Positions 12,439 to 23,858 of a stretch of 64,000 nt of DNA are shown here, piece after piece. Numbering within the stretch: the stretch's first letter is position 1; each line of letters opens with the position of its first letter. The notes under the pieces were generated by a model. It saw only the letters and a program-made list of their open reading frames with translations, made no database searches and was not told the origin of the DNA. The position numbers and the translations under genes are program-made. The DNA is from Oryzias latipes (taxonomy: Eukaryota > Chordata > Actinopteri > Beloniformes > Adrianichthyidae): contig NC_019871.2 in the NCBI RefSeq assembly GCF_002234675.1, positions 15,718,331-15,782,330 of the forward strand, in the 5' to 3' direction.

Positions 12439-14340
12439 ATGTGGAAAGAGACTAAGTCACTATGGATTGAAACATGCGAAACAATTTATACACCTGATAC
12501 ACTGAAAAAAATAGAAGAGAGGAGGACCAAGAAAGCTGTACTCAACAACAGCAAAACCAGGTCCGCAAAAGCAGAAGCCCACCGACTGTACACTTTAGCC
12601 AACAAAGAAGTGAAGAAGAGCATCAAAAAAGACAAGAAAACTTTCGTGGAGTCCATGGCTGAAGAAGCGGAACATGCAGCCGGACAGAAAAACATTAGAG
12701 AGCTCTACAATATTACCAGAAGATTGGCAGGGGGGAAACAAGTAGGTAACCATCCAGTCTCCGACAAGACAAGAAAGGTGCTGACAAACCCGCTGATGCA
12801 GTCTAACAGATGGAAAGAACATTTTGAGGAGCTCCTGAATTGCCCCCCACCATCAAATCCACCCGACCTGATCCCTGCACCAGAACCACTACCCATCAAC
12901 ACATGCAGGCCCTCTAAAGAAGAGATCAGTCAAGCAATCAACCAGCTAAAGAATAGAAAAGCGCCAGGACCAGACGGCATCCCGCCAGAGGCACTAAAGG
13001 CTGACCAGCAGACAGCAGTGGATGCTCTTTACGATCTCTATGGCAAGATCTGGGACACTGAAGAAGCACCTCTTGACTGGAAACATGGATACATCATCAA
13101 GATACCAAAGAAAGGAAATCTCAAAGAATGCAAGCACTGGAGGGGTATCACTCTGTTGTCTATTCCCGGAAAAATCTTCAACAGAATCATTCTTGAGCGT
13201 ATGAAGACAGAGGTAGACAAGTTACTGAGAGATGAACAAGCTGGATTCCGGAGCGAGAGATCCTGCACGGACCAGATTGCAACCCTCAGAATAATAATCG
13301 AGCAGTCGATAGAGTGGAACTCTGCGCTGTATGTCACCTTTATTGATTTCCAACAAGCATTCGACAGCATCGACAGGAACACCCTCTGGAATCTTCTCCA
13401 CCATTATGGTATCCCACGGAAGATTATAAACTTGATCCGTGCGAATTATGATCCCTCCACTTGCCAAGTAGTCCATAACGGAAGTCTCACAGATACATTC
13501 GAGGTAAAGACCGGTGTGCGACAGGGATGTATTTTGTCCCCATTTCTATTTCTGATGGCCATTGGTTGGGTCATGAAGCAGACAACAGCAGGGGCAGCGA
13601 GGGGAATTCAGTGGGGACTGCTACGGCAGTTGGAAGACATAGACTTTGCAGATGACATCGCACTTCTGTCTCACCGCTTTGACCACATGAACCTCAAGTT
13701 AACAGCTCTTGACATGACGGCAGCAAACGTAGGGCCCAAGATAAACATGGTCAAAACTAAGAACCTGAGGTCAAATAATACCAGAGTCGACAACTTGATC
13801 CTGAACGGCGAGGTCATAGAGGAAGTGGAGCAGTTCACTTACCTGGGCAGTATCGTCAGCAAAGATGGCGGCACAGACCGAGACATTAAAGCAAGAATCG
13901 GAAAAGCGGCCGCAGTATTCAAGATGCTTAGACCTATCTGGTCATCCCAGCACATCACCCAGGCAACAAAGCTCAGAATTTTCAATACAAACGTAAAATC
14001 TGTGCTGTTATACGCATGCGAAACATGGCGCACGACCAAATCCGCAATCCATAGACTCCAAACCTTCGTCAATAGATGTCTCAGGACTATCACTAGAATC
14101 AGATGGCAAGACAGAGTCACGAACGAATGCCTTTGGAAGTTAACCAAACAGGAGCCAGTGGAGAATCAAATCAAAAGGAGAAAGTGGGGATGGCTCGGAC
14201 ACACGCTCCAAAAACCACAAAACAGTATCACTCGCCAAGCGCTAAAGTGGAACCCACAAGGCAAAAGAAATCCAGGACGGCCCAAAACAACATGGCAGAG
14301 AACAACGGCGGCGGAAGCCAAATCTCTTGGATTATCATAG
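12439..14340 (+). CDS. Retrotransposon reverse transcriptase ORF
   Basis: This 633-codon frame encodes an RNA-directed DNA polymerase. Residues 174-181 (KAPGPDGI) and 222-243 (IPKKGN...WRGITLLS) are early RT motifs. FIDFQQAFDS at about 301-310 carries the first catalytic Asp, RQGCILSP is at about 361-368, and the catalytic FADD is at about 403-406. The C-terminus has the usual WGWLGHTLQKP and NPGRPKTTW motifs of endonuclease/RT LINEs. The listed start is only the first ATG after the frameshift, and the same frame is readable back to about 12390. The frame stops at TAG (14338-14340), where relatives have Trp, with family-like sequence continuing beyond. Function: copying of the element RNA at the nicked target. 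Confidence 0.9.
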   Translation: MWKETKSLWIETCETIYTPDTLKKIEERRTKKAVLNNSKTRSAKAEAHRLYTLANKEVKKSIKKDKKTFVESMAEEAEHAAGQKNIRELYNITRRLAGGKQVGNHPVSDKTRKVLTNPLMQSNRWKEHFEELLNCPPPSNPPDLIPAPEPLPINTCRPSKEEISQAINQLKNRKAPGPDGIPPEALKADQQTAVDALYDLYGKIWDTEEAPLDWKHGYIIKIPKKGNLKECKHWRGITLLSIPGKIFNRIILERMKTEVDKLLRDEQAGFRSERSCTDQIATLRIIIEQSIEWNSALYVTFIDFQQAFDSIDRNTLWNLLHHYGIPRKIINLIRANYDPSTCQVVHNGSLTDTFEVKTGVRQGCILSPFLFLMAIGWVMKQTTAGAARGIQWGLLRQLEDIDFADDIALLSHRFDHMNLKLTALDMTAANVGPKINMVKTKNLRSNNTRVDNLILNGEVIEEVEQFTYLGSIVSKDGGTDRDIKARIGKAAAVFKMLRPIWSSQHITQATKLRIFNTNVKSVLLYACETWRTTKSAIHRLQTFVNRCLRTITRIRWQDRVTNECLWKLTKQEPVENQIKRRKWGWLGHTLQKPQNSITRQALKWNPQGKRNPGRPKTTWQRTTAAEAKSLGLS

Positions 14341-14427
14341 GGCCATATAGAAACCGCGGCCCAGGACAGGAGAGGCTGGAGAGACCAAGTAGACGCCCTA
14401 TGCCCCGACAGGGGTGAAGAGGATTAA
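14341..14427 (+). pseudogene. C-terminal tail of the LINE ORF beyond a nonsense codon
   Basis: In frame after the TAG, 28 codons read GHIETAAQDRRGWRDQVDAL, then CPDRGEED and a natural stop TAA. This matches the usual end of such ORFs, so the TAG is a secondary TGG-to-TAG change. Confidence 0.8.
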
Positions 14428-14439
14428 TAAATAAATAAA

Positions 14440-14454
14440 TAACTTTGCTGGACT
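14440..14454 (+). repeat. 3' target-site duplication of the LINE insertion
   Basis: It is an exact copy of 12106-12120, directly after the (AATA)n tail. Confidence 0.9.
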
Positions 14455-17400
14455 GTTTCTTAATTTGAAATAGTCTTCCATTATAAAATTGATTAGTTTA
14501 TCTAATGTATCTTGACACTGGGCCAATTTTCATTCAAAAATATTACAAAAAACGATGTACCTAAAGTCTTACCTAATGTAAAAAAAACAATGCTTTTTTT
14601 TTTTTTTGCATTGAATTCCAATTTTTCCCCTAATACTGTTTCATCGTTTTTATTATAAAACATTTTACCTTCTGCTATTCAGTTTTTACCATGCCTCCTA
14701 CTTTGTGCCTCCAGCTCTGTTTTAATATACCAAACATTCAAAAGAGTAGCTTTTTGCAACTTCCTGTATAAGGTTTTATAATGTTCTCTAACTGCAAAAC
14801 AAGTTACATTTTTAACAGTTGTTTCAAATGCTGTCCACTTACTCAAAATATTCATAGAAATTATATCATTAGGCTAGCTAGAAGAAAATGAGAGGCAAGA
14901 TCTATGCAAAAATAAACTGGACCTTGGTAAATGAGCCCACATGTTATGGAGGACGTTTCTGCCTATTTGTTTTGTCAAGAGATTGTGAGGCATTGTGGAA
15001 AAGGTTTCTACCCGCCCTTATGGACAAAATAAGTCACATAATCAGTTTGCATAATACAATAAGGCTGGTTTATAAGCAAGATGAAAATTCCAACCAACAA
15101 TTAAAAAAGATGTAAAGTTATAGAGGTTTCAGAGTGAATTAAAGGCCAAAATAAAGCAGACTTATTGGGACCCACAAGTGAAACTTTCACCAACAATGAG
15201 GGAACCAGAAAAAAACAAAAATAATGACAAAGACATATAGCTAACTCCACAAGCTGACAGAAACAAGGCAAAGCAACTTAAGTGGAGACAATGGCAGTTC
15301 CCCCTCAACTGCATAACTAATACAAAACACAGGCAAAATGAAAAAAGCAGACAAAACAGCATGCAAGCAGAAATCCTGTCAGCTGACCACTTTTCTCAAG
15401 GAATGAAAGGATAAACAGGAATTTTGAGAGGGCCTCCATTAAATCTGGTCCAATCAGCCGCCTTCACCAGTTAGTAACCCACATCTGAAAACAGTGATCA
15501 CAGAAAGTCACACAAAGATTCACTAAAGTCCCCACTCAGCCACAAAAAATCCTCACACTGCGTAGAATACAAATTACATGAACTACAAAAGCCGATAAAC
15601 ACAAAGCTTGGAGGTCAAAATGCAAGTCAAGCAAAACCAACAAGGATGAAGACAGAAATTTGTTTAGAGGATACAGCTCTCCAATCCTGTGTTGCCTGAA
15701 AACGTTTTTGTGTTCATTTCTCTCCAGCATGACAGCATGGATGTTGATTAGCTGTTAATTCTCATGCTCACTCATAACTGTATCCTCAGCAGTTTAATTC
15801 AATGGATGGTCAGTTCAGTTCAATTCAAAGAACTTTATCTATCCCTGGGCGGCATTTCTTTTTAAGGCTGAATATCTTTTAAAAGATAAGATTCTGAAAA
15901 AGTCAGAAAAAAGGCTTACTTAAGTAGTGGGATCGGATTTTTTAGCTGAAAAACTTGCTTTTACTCAGTCCCGTTTATACCCAAAAATAGGTAATGAGGA
16001 TGTTCATTTTCGAAAGTTCCAAAGTTATAGTTTACTATACCTTTAGGTCTTCCACAGAGTAGCAGAGAGAGCATTCCTAAACTGTTTTAGCTAAAGAACA
16101 ATCTGTTTATATTATGTGACTCTGTCCACTTACTCTGTTTTCCTTTTGAACATAAATATTGAGACATGAATTCTACAGTCTGAGTGTTTTCCTCCCCTTT
16201 AAACATAAGATTGACAATTTTTCTCTGCAAGCTGTTTTTCCACAAGGAAATATTGCTGTAATTAATACAAGCGTAAACAATATACACAAAGTAAATTCAA
16301 TTGGTGTTCCCACTGCAGCAAAATCCCACATTTCAGGCAGTTACATTTGTATTCATCCAGTGTGCAATGTTATGTTCTGCTTTGTGTGTCTTTGTGTAGC
16401 ACGCCTCAGGTGTGGCTGAACAAACACCAGAGATTTAAGCACATCTCTGGCAGCCAGGTGTTCATTTCACTAACAATGGAGCTGCAACGTCATTGTACTA
16501 AGAGCCAGCTACATCCTCTCATCACAAATTAGAGAGCTAGGCCTCAGCCACTGCCTCGCTTCCAAGTCCGACTTGTAAATGGTCTTTTTATTTAAGGCAT
16601 CCCTTTTGTTTCTCTAATGAAAGATCCCTCTTATTTGAAATGCAGGTGATTAAAATGAAGGATGAGAAAATGGATGGGAGAGGGATTGGAGGGAGGAAAG
16701 GTTAAGGTATACCCTGAAAGGGTTCTTGTTTAATTCATGGTTTCATTTTTGATGAGGAGTTTTATACAACAGGGGTTTTAGCCCATTTTCTGCTAGTATC
16801 ATCCTGATCTTACTACAAAAAAAAAATGTTCTGGATCACAGGACAGCAAATTAATATTGCTTAAAAGATCAGTGTCTCATTTAGTAGTCAGGAGCAGCTT
16901 CCTTTTTGTCAAACACCTCCACCCATTTGCTGCTCTTTATGCTAATAATACCACAAGGGGCTGATAATATTGCAATAACAGCAAGGTTGATACTATTATA
17001 CAGAGGCTCATGATCTGTATTGCCAAAAATTACATTATGCTAAACTTGAGTAGAAAAAATTCCTCAGAGGTATTTCAGAGCTGGTCGGCCTGAATGTAAA
17101 GCCTTACAAAATTTCCACAAGGACTTGAACTGCCTGCTAGTTCCGGAACATGAACTCATTTTAAAGGGAGTGAGTCAAGGATTCAAGGGAAAGCTCTAAT
17201 CTGATATTAAGCAGATAGTGTGGTCGTGTTGCTGATTGTCATAAATGACTGCTGACAGAGCATTCTGTTTAAAGGTAAATGCAGACAACTTCTGTTTTTT
17301 TTTCACTGAAGTTCTGGTGCGTTGTGGCTCCAGAGAGTCCTCAGTTAGCTAATTTAATAGGGATCTGACAGTCTGAACAACGAAATGGTTGCTTATTTAA

Positions 17401-17960
17401 AATGGGTGGAACTGTGATGGACTTGCAACCTGTTAACTTTACAGTCTGTCTCATCATAGGGACTGAAATTGGCCTTTTACCACCCTGTGACACACAACCA
17501 TAAACTGATGTTCTAATTTGGTATCTTGAAGCTTTTTGGACAGACATGTTTCCTATATTGCTAAACTTTTCAACACCTACAGTTGTATTACAAATCACAC
17601 AATATTCAAAAAGTTATTCTATTCAAACTGTTCCTTTAAATATAATTTTGAACATATCTTCTTTTAGTAAGTCTGTCTATAAATTAGGGCTCAATTAAAT
17701 ATTAAAGTTCAACTTTGTTTTTCTGTGGAAATATTGATTTATAATTAGCATTTTTATGCTGTGCATCAATAACACCTCTAAACTGAATTACATGTTTGAT
17801 CACATTTGTTTTTTGAAGGGGAGTCTAATTAATATTCTAAGTTGTTATGAGTGCAACCCAATCTAAATTTCATAGTCTTTGAGCCTTTCAAAAATAAAGA
17901 AAGTTCAAGTGTTTTTTTCAGAGAGGCTTGTATTTAAGCTGAAAGTTGCTCATGACAGTA
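14455..17960. other. Non-coding stretch with one LINE-tail scrap
   Basis: Only 15815-15870 is recognisable: CAATTCAAAGAACTTTATCT followed by ATCCCTGGG, a typical fish LINE 3' tail. The rest has no supported gene, and the open frames of 60-90 residues lack splice or domain evidence. Confidence 0.4.
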
Positions 17961-18952
17961 AAACAGTGAAGCAAAATCGTATTTGGGAGTCACCTAATCT
18001 GCAAATTGCCCCCCTAAACACGTAATAGGTCTGTAATGTTAATCAACGGTACTCTTGCACTGTGAGAGACAGAGCATAAAATAAAGAATCCAGGAAACCA
18101 CGCAATTTTTTTGTGCAGTGGTGCAGAAAATGAATTTTTAACCCCTAGAAAAATGCAAGAACTTATTAGCTCTTCTTTAAGAACCTCTTTCATCCTCCAC
18201 TCATTACCTGTTCTATTGGAACCTGTTTGAACTGGCTATCTGTATGAAAGACACCTTTCCACACCCTTAAGCATTTAAACTTTCCACCATGATCAAGACC
18301 AAAGAACTGTCTGAGGACACTAAAGACAATATTGCACTTCTGAAAAGACCGTAATGAACCAATCTACAGTAAGCAAGCAGCTTGGTGGTAGGAGATCAAT
18401 TATTAAAAAATGGAAAAAACAGAGCACCTTGACCTCCATCCAAGATCTCACCTCAGGGACACAAATGATCTTGAGAATGGTAAGGAAACAGTCCAGACAC
18501 ACATGAGGGGAACTGGTCAATGACATAAGGAGATCTGGGACCAATGTCATGGATTCTCAAATCCCGCAGTGCTCCAAAAGCCCCCCTTCTTAGGTCAGCA
18601 CATGTCCAGGCCCATCTAAAGTTTACCAGAGACCATCTGTTTGATCCAGAGGAGGATTGGGAGAAGATTATGTAGTCAGAAGAGACCAAAATGGAGCTCT
18701 TTGATGGAAACGTCACTCACAATGTTTGAAGGGGAACGATACTGAGTCATCTCCCAATAACATCATACCCACTGTGAAGCATGTGGGTGGAAACATAGTG
18801 CTTTGGGAGGGCGTTTTCCTGCAAACAGAGCAGGACAACTTATGCATGTGAAGGAAAGAGTGAATCGGGCTACAGTATGGGGAGATTTTGAAGAAAAATC
18901 TTCTTCCATGAAGGCTTAAGAGAACATGGCTGAATTTTCCAGCATCAGAAAG

Positions 18953-19504
18953 TGTCATGACTATAGAACGACTGAGACCCAGATGCTGAAACCCGGAATG
19001 AGACACAGGACAGAGATGTCTTGGCGAGAAGGTAGATTTAATATGATGGCCAGACAGGTAGGTAACTGTTACTGGAGGTCCGAGAATGTAACTGCGGCTC
19101 GTGGCGTCACTGGTGGAACTGCTCGTTCGGGTCTGGAGTCGGCAGCGTGGGTCCGTCTCGTGAGGCAGCTGGTTCGGCAGAGGCTCGTGGTGAGGATGGA
19201 GGGAACAGACCAGTAGAGGAGTCCGGATTACGGCTGCTGTGGGTGACCACTCGTGGCTGAGGTTTCCTGGAGACAGGTAAGACAGCATATGTTAACTACT
19301 TGGCTTAAGGCAAGGCAACAAAGCATGAACTTGACGTGAGGCCAAATATGCACCATCAGGGGCAACGGACTGGCGTTGAATGAAGATCCTGGAGCTCCTT
19401 AAGAAGGCAGGTGTGTCGATGAGGTGAGTGGAAGCAGCTGGGGATAATCAGGAACCAAGCGGAGAGGAGAGAGGGGGGAGGAGTCTGACAGAGGCACCAT
19501 GACA
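18953..19504 (-). repeat. 3' LTR of the gypsy element
   Basis: It is 552 bp with ends TGTCATG...CATGACA. It differs from the 5' LTR at 19151 (G versus A at 24051) and 19163 (A versus G at 24063). Confidence 0.95.
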
Positions 19505-19520
19505 GTACCCCCCCCTCAAC
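19505..19520 (-). promoter_or_regulatory. Polypurine tract
   Basis: The sense strand reads TTGAGGGGGGGGTAC directly before the 3' LTR TGTCATG. This is the expected place and composition for the plus-strand primer of LTR elements. Confidence 0.8.
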
Positions 19521-19538
19521 GACCGCCTCCAGGCGGTC
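19521..19538. repeat. Perfect hairpin at the pol stop next to the polypurine tract
   Basis: GACCGCCT-CC-AGGCGGTC is an 8-bp stem with a 2-nt loop. It overlaps the pol stop codon and is immediately 5' (sense) of the polypurine tract. Confidence 0.6.
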
Positions 19539-19890
19539 AAGGGCGGCGATCCGGGTGGGCCCGGTAGAAATCCTCAATGAGCGAGGGGTCCAAAATGAGA
19601 GAGCGGGAAATCCAGGAGCGCTCCTCCGGCCCGTAACCCACCCAGTCGACCAGGAACTGGAATCCGCGACCCCGACGGCGGACATCCAGGATCCGATTGA
19701 CGTCGTAAGCCGGAGCACCGTCGATGAGCCGGGCGGGTGGCGGGGAAGCGGACGGCGGGCACAGAGGACTGTCCAGAACTGGCTTGATCTGGGAAACATG
19801 AAATGACGGGTGAACCTTCAGAGCCTTGGGAAGACGGAGTCGGACGCAGGTGTGGTTGATGAGTTTCTCTATGACGTAAGGTCCGATGAA
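19537..19890 (-). pseudogene. pol: C-terminal GPY/F and chromodomain segment of pol beyond the stop
   Basis: In frame after the TGA, 117 codons read [10 protein letters not shown]...[13 protein letters not shown], then [33 protein letters not shown] and [13 protein letters not shown] to a natural stop at 19537-19539. The last part is a chromodomain, which identifies a chromovirus; such domains direct integration to particular chromatin. No other lesion is seen, so a single base change separates this segment from the rest of pol. Confidence 0.88.
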
Positions 19891-22800
19891 TCATGGAGCC
19901 AGTTTCTTGGAGGTGGCTTGGATGGGGATATTACGTGTGGAGAGCCAGACCCTTTGGCCAGGTTGGTACTCGGGTCCCACCACCCTGTGACGGTTGGCGA
20001 TGCGGCAGTTGCTCTCCTTGGTGCGGAGGAGAGCAGCCTTAGCCTGTGCCCAGATGCGTTGGCACCGCTGGATGTGATGTTGTACGGAAGGCACCGCCAA
20101 GTCCAGTTCCTGTGACGGAAACAGAGGTGGTGAGTACCCGAGAGCGGCCTCAAAGGGAGAGAGCCCAGTGGCAGTGGAGGGATGAGCATTATGGGCATAC
20201 TCAATCCACACGAGATATTGGGACCAGTCCTGCTGGTTCTGTGCCGCCAAGCAGCGGAGAGCTGCCTCCAGTTCCTGGTTCGCTCTCTCCGCTTGGCCGT
20301 TGGACTGAGGATGGTAGCCAGATGTGAGGCTGACCGTGGCCCCCAAGGCCGTACAGAAGGCCTTCCAGACCTGAGAAATGAACTGGGGGCCACGGTCAGA
20401 GACAATGTCCAGAGGGATGCCATGGTGACGGAAAACCTGCTTGGTCATGATATCAGCAGTTTCGGTGGCAGTGGGTAGTTGAGGGAGCGGAATGAAGTGG
20501 GCCATCTTGGAAAATCGATCTATGACTGTGAGTATGACGGTGTTACCTGCTGATGGGGGTAACCCGGTGACAAAGTCCATTGCCAAGTGGGACCAGGGCC
20601 GGCTGGGCGTAGGAAGTGGGTGGAGCAACCCCGCCGGAGCTGAGGAGGACGTCTTGGATCGGGCGCAGGTGGTGCACGCCGAGATATACTCCCTAATGTC
20701 CTTCTCCATAGACGTCCAATAAAACCTCTTACGAAGTAAATGGAGGGTACGGTGGACCCCCCCATGGCACGCCAGACGAGACGCGTGACCCCAAGTGATG
20801 ACTTCGGAGCGGAGATGAGCGGGTACAAACAGTGTGCCCCTGGGAGCGGGTGGATGGTCAGAGTCCCCTTCCAGGGCTTGAAGAACCTTGGCCTCGATAT
20901 CCCAGGTGACACTTCCTATGATGCAGGATGAAGGGAGGATTGATGATAGAGTGTTCTCAGACGGACTGTATTTCCTGGAGAGGGCATCGGGTTTGATGTT
21001 GCGGGAGCCTGGTATGTAGGTTATGGTGAAGTGAAACCGGTCAAAGAAAAGACACCAACGAGCTTGCCTGGAGTTGAGTCTTTTCGCGGAGCGTAGGTAT
21101 GCCAGGTTTTTATGGTCCGTCCAGACGATGAAAGGCTGCTCGGCTCCCTCCAACCAGTGACGCCACTCATCCAGGGCAAGTTTGATGGCTAAGAGTTCCC
21201 GGTTGCCAACGTCGTAATTCTGCTCAGAAGGGGACAGCTTGCGAGAGAAAAACGCACAAGGTTTGAGTTTTCCAGAACTCCCCTCCTTCTGTGAGAGGAC
21301 AGCGCCCACCCCTGAGTCAGAGGCATCGACCTCAACGATAAATTGCCGTGAGGGGTCAGGTTGGATGAGGATCGGGGCAGAGACAAACAGTTTCTTTAAC
21401 CTGTCGAAGGCCTGTTGGGCTTCGTTGGACCAGACAAAGGGATGCTTTATGGAAGTGAGGCGTGTAAGGGGAGAAGCAATACTGCTGTAATTGCGTATGA
21501 AGCGTCTGTAAAAGTTAGCAAAGCCCAGGAATTGCTGTAGCTTCTTACGGCTGGTTGGAGGTTCCCAGTTGGTAACAGCTTCTATTTTGGATGGATCAGG
21601 GCGTATGCAGCCAGCCTCGATAATGTAACCGAGAAACTGTACAGTGGGGGAATGAAATTCGCACTTTTCATGCTTAACGAAAAGCTGATTTTCCAATAGT
21701 CTCTCCAACACCAGACGAACGTGATGCTCGTGTTGAGCCAGATCGTGGGAGTAGACAAGAATATCGTCCAAATAGACAAAGACGAATCGATTAATGAAGT
21801 CCCGAAGGACATCGTTAACTAGCCTTTGGAAAACTGCCGGGGCGTTGGTGAGGCCGAAAGGCATTACTAAATATTCGTAATGCCCTAACGGGGTGTTAAA
21901 GGCAGTTTTCCACTCGTCCCCTTCCTTAATTCGGACCAAATGGTAGGCATTGCGGAGATCTAACTTAGTGAATATGCGAGCCTTCTGGACGGAATCAAAA
22001 ACAGAGGTGATTAATGGCAGTGAGTATTTGTCTTTTACGGTGATTTGATTTAGTTCGCGATAATCAATGCATGGTCGGAGGGACTTGTCTTTTTTCTGCA
22101 CAAAGAAAAAGCCTGCTCCCACGGGGGAGGAGGAGGGTCGAATGTGCCCCAGGGCGAGGGCTTCCTGTACATAGTTCTCCATGGCTGTCTTTTCTGGTCC
22201 AGATAGATTAAACAAATGACCCTTGGGCAATGGAGCGCCTGGCAACAGGTTTATGGCGCAATCATAAGGTCTATGAGGTGGGAGAGCACTAGCTTTGGTT
22301 TTGCAAAATACTGCTTTTAAATCATGATAACAACGAGGAATGTTGGACAAATCGACTTGGCTATGACACTCAGCGTTAGGAGAAGTAACGGAAGGGAGAG
22401 CAGAGAGAAGACAATTAGCGAGGCAATATGGGCTCCACTGGATTATAGTCCCTTGAGCCCAATTAAACTGAGGATTATGCAGTTTTAGCCAGGAAAACCC
22501 GAGTACTATGGGAGTATGGATGGACTTGGTGATGAGGAAACGGATAGACTCACGATGGTTGCCTGAAGTAATGAGCAGGATGGGTTTGGTGCAGTGGGTG
22601 ATGCGGGATAAGAGTTGACCGCCTAAACCGGAAGCCTCGATGGGGGTCTCCAGGGGTTCTGTGGGAATCGACAGATCATTAACAAGTTGCTGGTCAATTA
22701 AACTCTGCTCGGCCCCGGAGTCGACCAGGGCCCGTAACTCATGCACATGGAGATCTTGACTTAACTTGACAGGGATTAGTAAAAAATTATTACCGGCCAG

Positions 22801-22899
22801 GTAGATGTTTGTTACCCCTCGCAGCCTGTCTCCTAGCGAGGGGTTCGGGTGTTTAAACGAAGCGGGCAGGAGATGACAATGTGGCCCTTTGCTCCGCAA
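19891..22899 (-). CDS. pol: Pol polyprotein of the gypsy element, prematurely stopped
   Basis: The frame is -1 relative to gag and is entered at the slip site near 22851, so residues before about 17 are not expected in the real product. Domains by residue of this 1002-residue frame: retropepsin-type protease with LVDSGA (catalytic Asp 60); reverse transcriptase with KLDLRNAYH near 312 and YLDD at 376-379; RNase H with EVDAS (Asp 525) and TDHKN (Asp 595); integrase with the HHCC zinc finger (His 705, His 712, Cys 742, Cys 745) and the catalytic DD35E triad Asp 775, Asp 835, Glu 871. All visible catalytic residues are kept. A TGA at 19893-19891 ends the frame inside the GPY/F module, where CGA is expected, a CpG-type change. 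The enzymes up to integrase may still be made. Confidence 0.93.
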   Translation of the reverse strand: MRSKGPHCHLLPASFKHPNPSLGDRLRGVTNIYLAGNNFLLIPVKLSQDLHVHELRALVDSGAEQSLIDQQLVNDLSIPTEPLETPIEASGLGGQLLSRITHCTKPILLITSGNHRESIRFLITKSIHTPIVLGFSWLKLHNPQFNWAQGTIIQWSPYCLANCLLSALPSVTSPNAECHSQVDLSNIPRCYHDLKAVFCKTKASALPPHRPYDCAINLLPGAPLPKGHLFNLSGPEKTAMENYVQEALALGHIRPSSSPVGAGFFFVQKKDKSLRPCIDYRELNQITVKDKYSLPLITSVFDSVQKARIFTKLDLRNAYHLVRIKEGDEWKTAFNTPLGHYEYLVMPFGLTNAPAVFQRLVNDVLRDFINRFVFVYLDDILVYSHDLAQHEHHVRLVLERLLENQLFVKHEKCEFHSPTVQFLGYIIEAGCIRPDPSKIEAVTNWEPPTSRKKLQQFLGFANFYRRFIRNYSSIASPLTRLTSIKHPFVWSNEAQQAFDRLKKLFVSAPILIQPDPSRQFIVEVDASDSGVGAVLSQKEGSSGKLKPCAFFSRKLSPSEQNYDVGNRELLAIKLALDEWRHWLEGAEQPFIVWTDHKNLAYLRSAKRLNSRQARWCLFFDRFHFTITYIPGSRNIKPDALSRKYSPSENTLSSILPSSCIIGSVTWDIEAKVLQALEGDSDHPPAPRGTLFVPAHLRSEVITWGHASRLACHGGVHRTLHLLRKRFYWTSMEKDIREYISACTTCARSKTSSSAPAGLLHPLPTPSRPWSHLAMDFVTGLPPSAGNTVILTVIDRFSKMAHFIPLPQLPTATETADIMTKQVFRHHGIPLDIVSDRGPQFISQVWKAFCTALGATVSLTSGYHPQSNGQAERANQELEAALRCLAAQNQQDWSQYLVWIEYAHNAHPSTATGLSPFEAALGYSPPLFPSQELDLAVPSVQHHIQRCQRIWAQAKAALLRTKESNCRIANRHRVVGPEYQPGQRVWLSTRNIPIQATSKKLAP
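22814..22857 (-). promoter_or_regulatory. Programmed -1 ribosomal frameshift signal between gag and pol
   Basis: The sense strand has the canonical heptamer T_TTA_AAC (22857-22851) in the gag frame. A 6-nt spacer and a perfect 9-bp stem follow, ACCCCTCGC (22844-22836) with GCGAGGGGT (22822-22814), closing a 13-nt loop. The loop contains GACAGG, which could pair with CCTGTC at 22773-22768 to form a pseudoknot. Slippage enters the pol frame at HPNPSLGD. Distances match established -1 frameshift elements. Confidence 0.85.
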
Positions 22900-23858
22900 T
22901 AGAAACAGGCCCCCTCCATGCGCCGTCTGCGGCGTTCCTCTTCAGACAGTCGAGAGTGTCCAACCTGCATAGGCTCGTCTGGAGGTCTAGAGGGGCTGAG
23001 GGAGTCGAGAGGGGTGGCGTGAACAGCGTGTGAGAAGTTGGAGGATGTAGTGGTTGCGGCACGCTGGAAAACGGGCCCTCGTTCCCTTTGACGCTCCCGC
23101 AGGCGAACATCAGAGCGGAGTGCCGCAAAAACCAGTTCCTCAAATGACCGGGCTTCGGGTTGAGAACACAGATGATCCTTAATTTGTTCATTTAAAGACT
23201 GGTAAAAGATCCCCTTCAAAGCTGCGTCGGGCCAGCCTGTCTCGACCGCCAGAATACTGAAATCTATAACGTGTTCACTCACCGAGCGGTTACGCTGCCT
23301 GAGCGCGAGTAACCGACGGGTTGCTTCGTCCTGTTTGCGTGGTTGGTCGAAAATTAACTGGAACTCTCTGAGGAAACGTTCATAAGTGAGGTGGCTTATG
23401 GGATTGGAGGAGAGGAAAGCCTGGGCCCACTGGAGGGCTTTATTGCGTAGAGAGTTGACGATCAGTGATATTTTACTGTGATCCGACTGATAATGACGGG
23501 GGGCTTGTTGGTAAATCAGCTCGCATTGGAGGAGGAATCCTCCGCAGGCTTCGACGTCACCAGTAAATGGTTCCGGTTGCAGCCGGATGTTTTCGTGAGC
23601 GGATGGTGATCCGGAAACGGAAGTAGCCGAGTTAGCCGTAGCTTGAGCCGTATCTGTTGGAACATGGGAAAAATGTCCGGTTAAATTGTTCAATGTCTGT
23701 GTCAAACCGTCCAGGCGATGAAAAAGGTCCTGTTGGGCCGCGGCCATCTGGGATAGGGCGTCGGCCTGGCGACCAAGCAATATGCCTTGCTGGGATACGG
23801 CTAATCTGAGTCCCTCCGGGTCAGCTGGGTCGGGATTATGGCCAGTCCGTTCTGTCAT
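22833..23858 (-). CDS. gag: Gag polyprotein of the gypsy element
   Basis: This 341-residue ORF starts at the ATG inside the LTR terminus ([10 protein letters not shown]). It has a helical N-terminal region, a capsid-like core ([20 protein letters not shown], then [12 protein letters not shown], then [21 protein letters not shown]) and a CCHC zinc knuckle, CX2CX4HX4C, at about 318-331 (CFYC...GH...C). It packages the element RNA into virus-like particles. The ORF is intact. The same frame also stays open upstream through the LTR to an ATG at 24188, which would add 110 residues, but that extension looks like LTR sequence. I prefer 23858 because the family-like sequence begins there. The last codons contain the slippery site for pol. 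Confidence 0.9.
   Translation of the reverse strand: MTERTGHNPDPADPEGLRLAVSQQGILLGRQADALSQMAAAQQDLFHRLDGLTQTLNNLTGHFSHVPTDTAQATANSATSVSGSPSAHENIRLQPEPFTGDVEACGGFLLQCELIYQQAPRHYQSDHSKISLIVNSLRNKALQWAQAFLSSNPISHLTYERFLREFQLIFDQPRKQDEATRRLLALRQRNRSVSEHVIDFSILAVETGWPDAALKGIFYQSLNEQIKDHLCSQPEARSFEELVFAALRSDVRLRERQRERGPVFQRAATTTSSNFSHAVHATPLDSLSPSRPPDEPMQVGHSRLSEEERRRRRMEGACFYCGAKGHIVISCPLRLNTRTPR
23841..23851 (-). promoter_or_regulatory. Self-priming primer-binding site
   Basis: One nucleotide downstream of the 5' LTR, the sense strand reads AACGGACTGGC. It is perfectly complementary over 11 nt to GCCAGTCCGTT within the LTR (24264-24274, and 19364-19374 in the 3' LTR), and the flanking bases do not pair. 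It does not start with the TGG expected for a tRNA primer. This matches the known Tf1/sushi mechanism, in which the RNA 5' end folds back and primes cDNA synthesis. Confidence 0.8.

Larger units (their letters stand above)
12121..14439 (+). mobile_element. 5'-truncated non-LTR retrotransposon with endonuclease remnant and reverse transcriptase
   Basis: The element starts inside the apurinic-like endonuclease domain, continues through a reverse transcriptase ORF and ends in a short (AATA)n tail, all between perfect 15-bp target duplications. 5' truncation and variable-length duplications are expected of target-primed reverse transcription. The AATA tail, APE-type endonuclease and lack of RNase H suggest an RTE-like or related clade, which I cannot fix. 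One frameshift and one in-frame stop make it non-autonomous as written. Confidence 0.9.

Noticed and set aside
13038..13382. Minus-strand frames of 60-114 codons within the LINE
   Set aside because: They are antisense shadows of the reverse transcriptase ORF.
18713..19288. 191-codon minus-strand frame at the gypsy 3' LTR
   Set aside because: Its first 110 or so codons are the LTR leader seen also in the 5' LTR, and the rest runs into Tc1 relic DNA. It is a product of the insertion boundary, not a gene.
19869..20423. 184-codon minus frame and several plus-strand frames across pol
   Set aside because: They overlap pol in other frames, and composition follows the GC-rich pol sequence. They are shadows.
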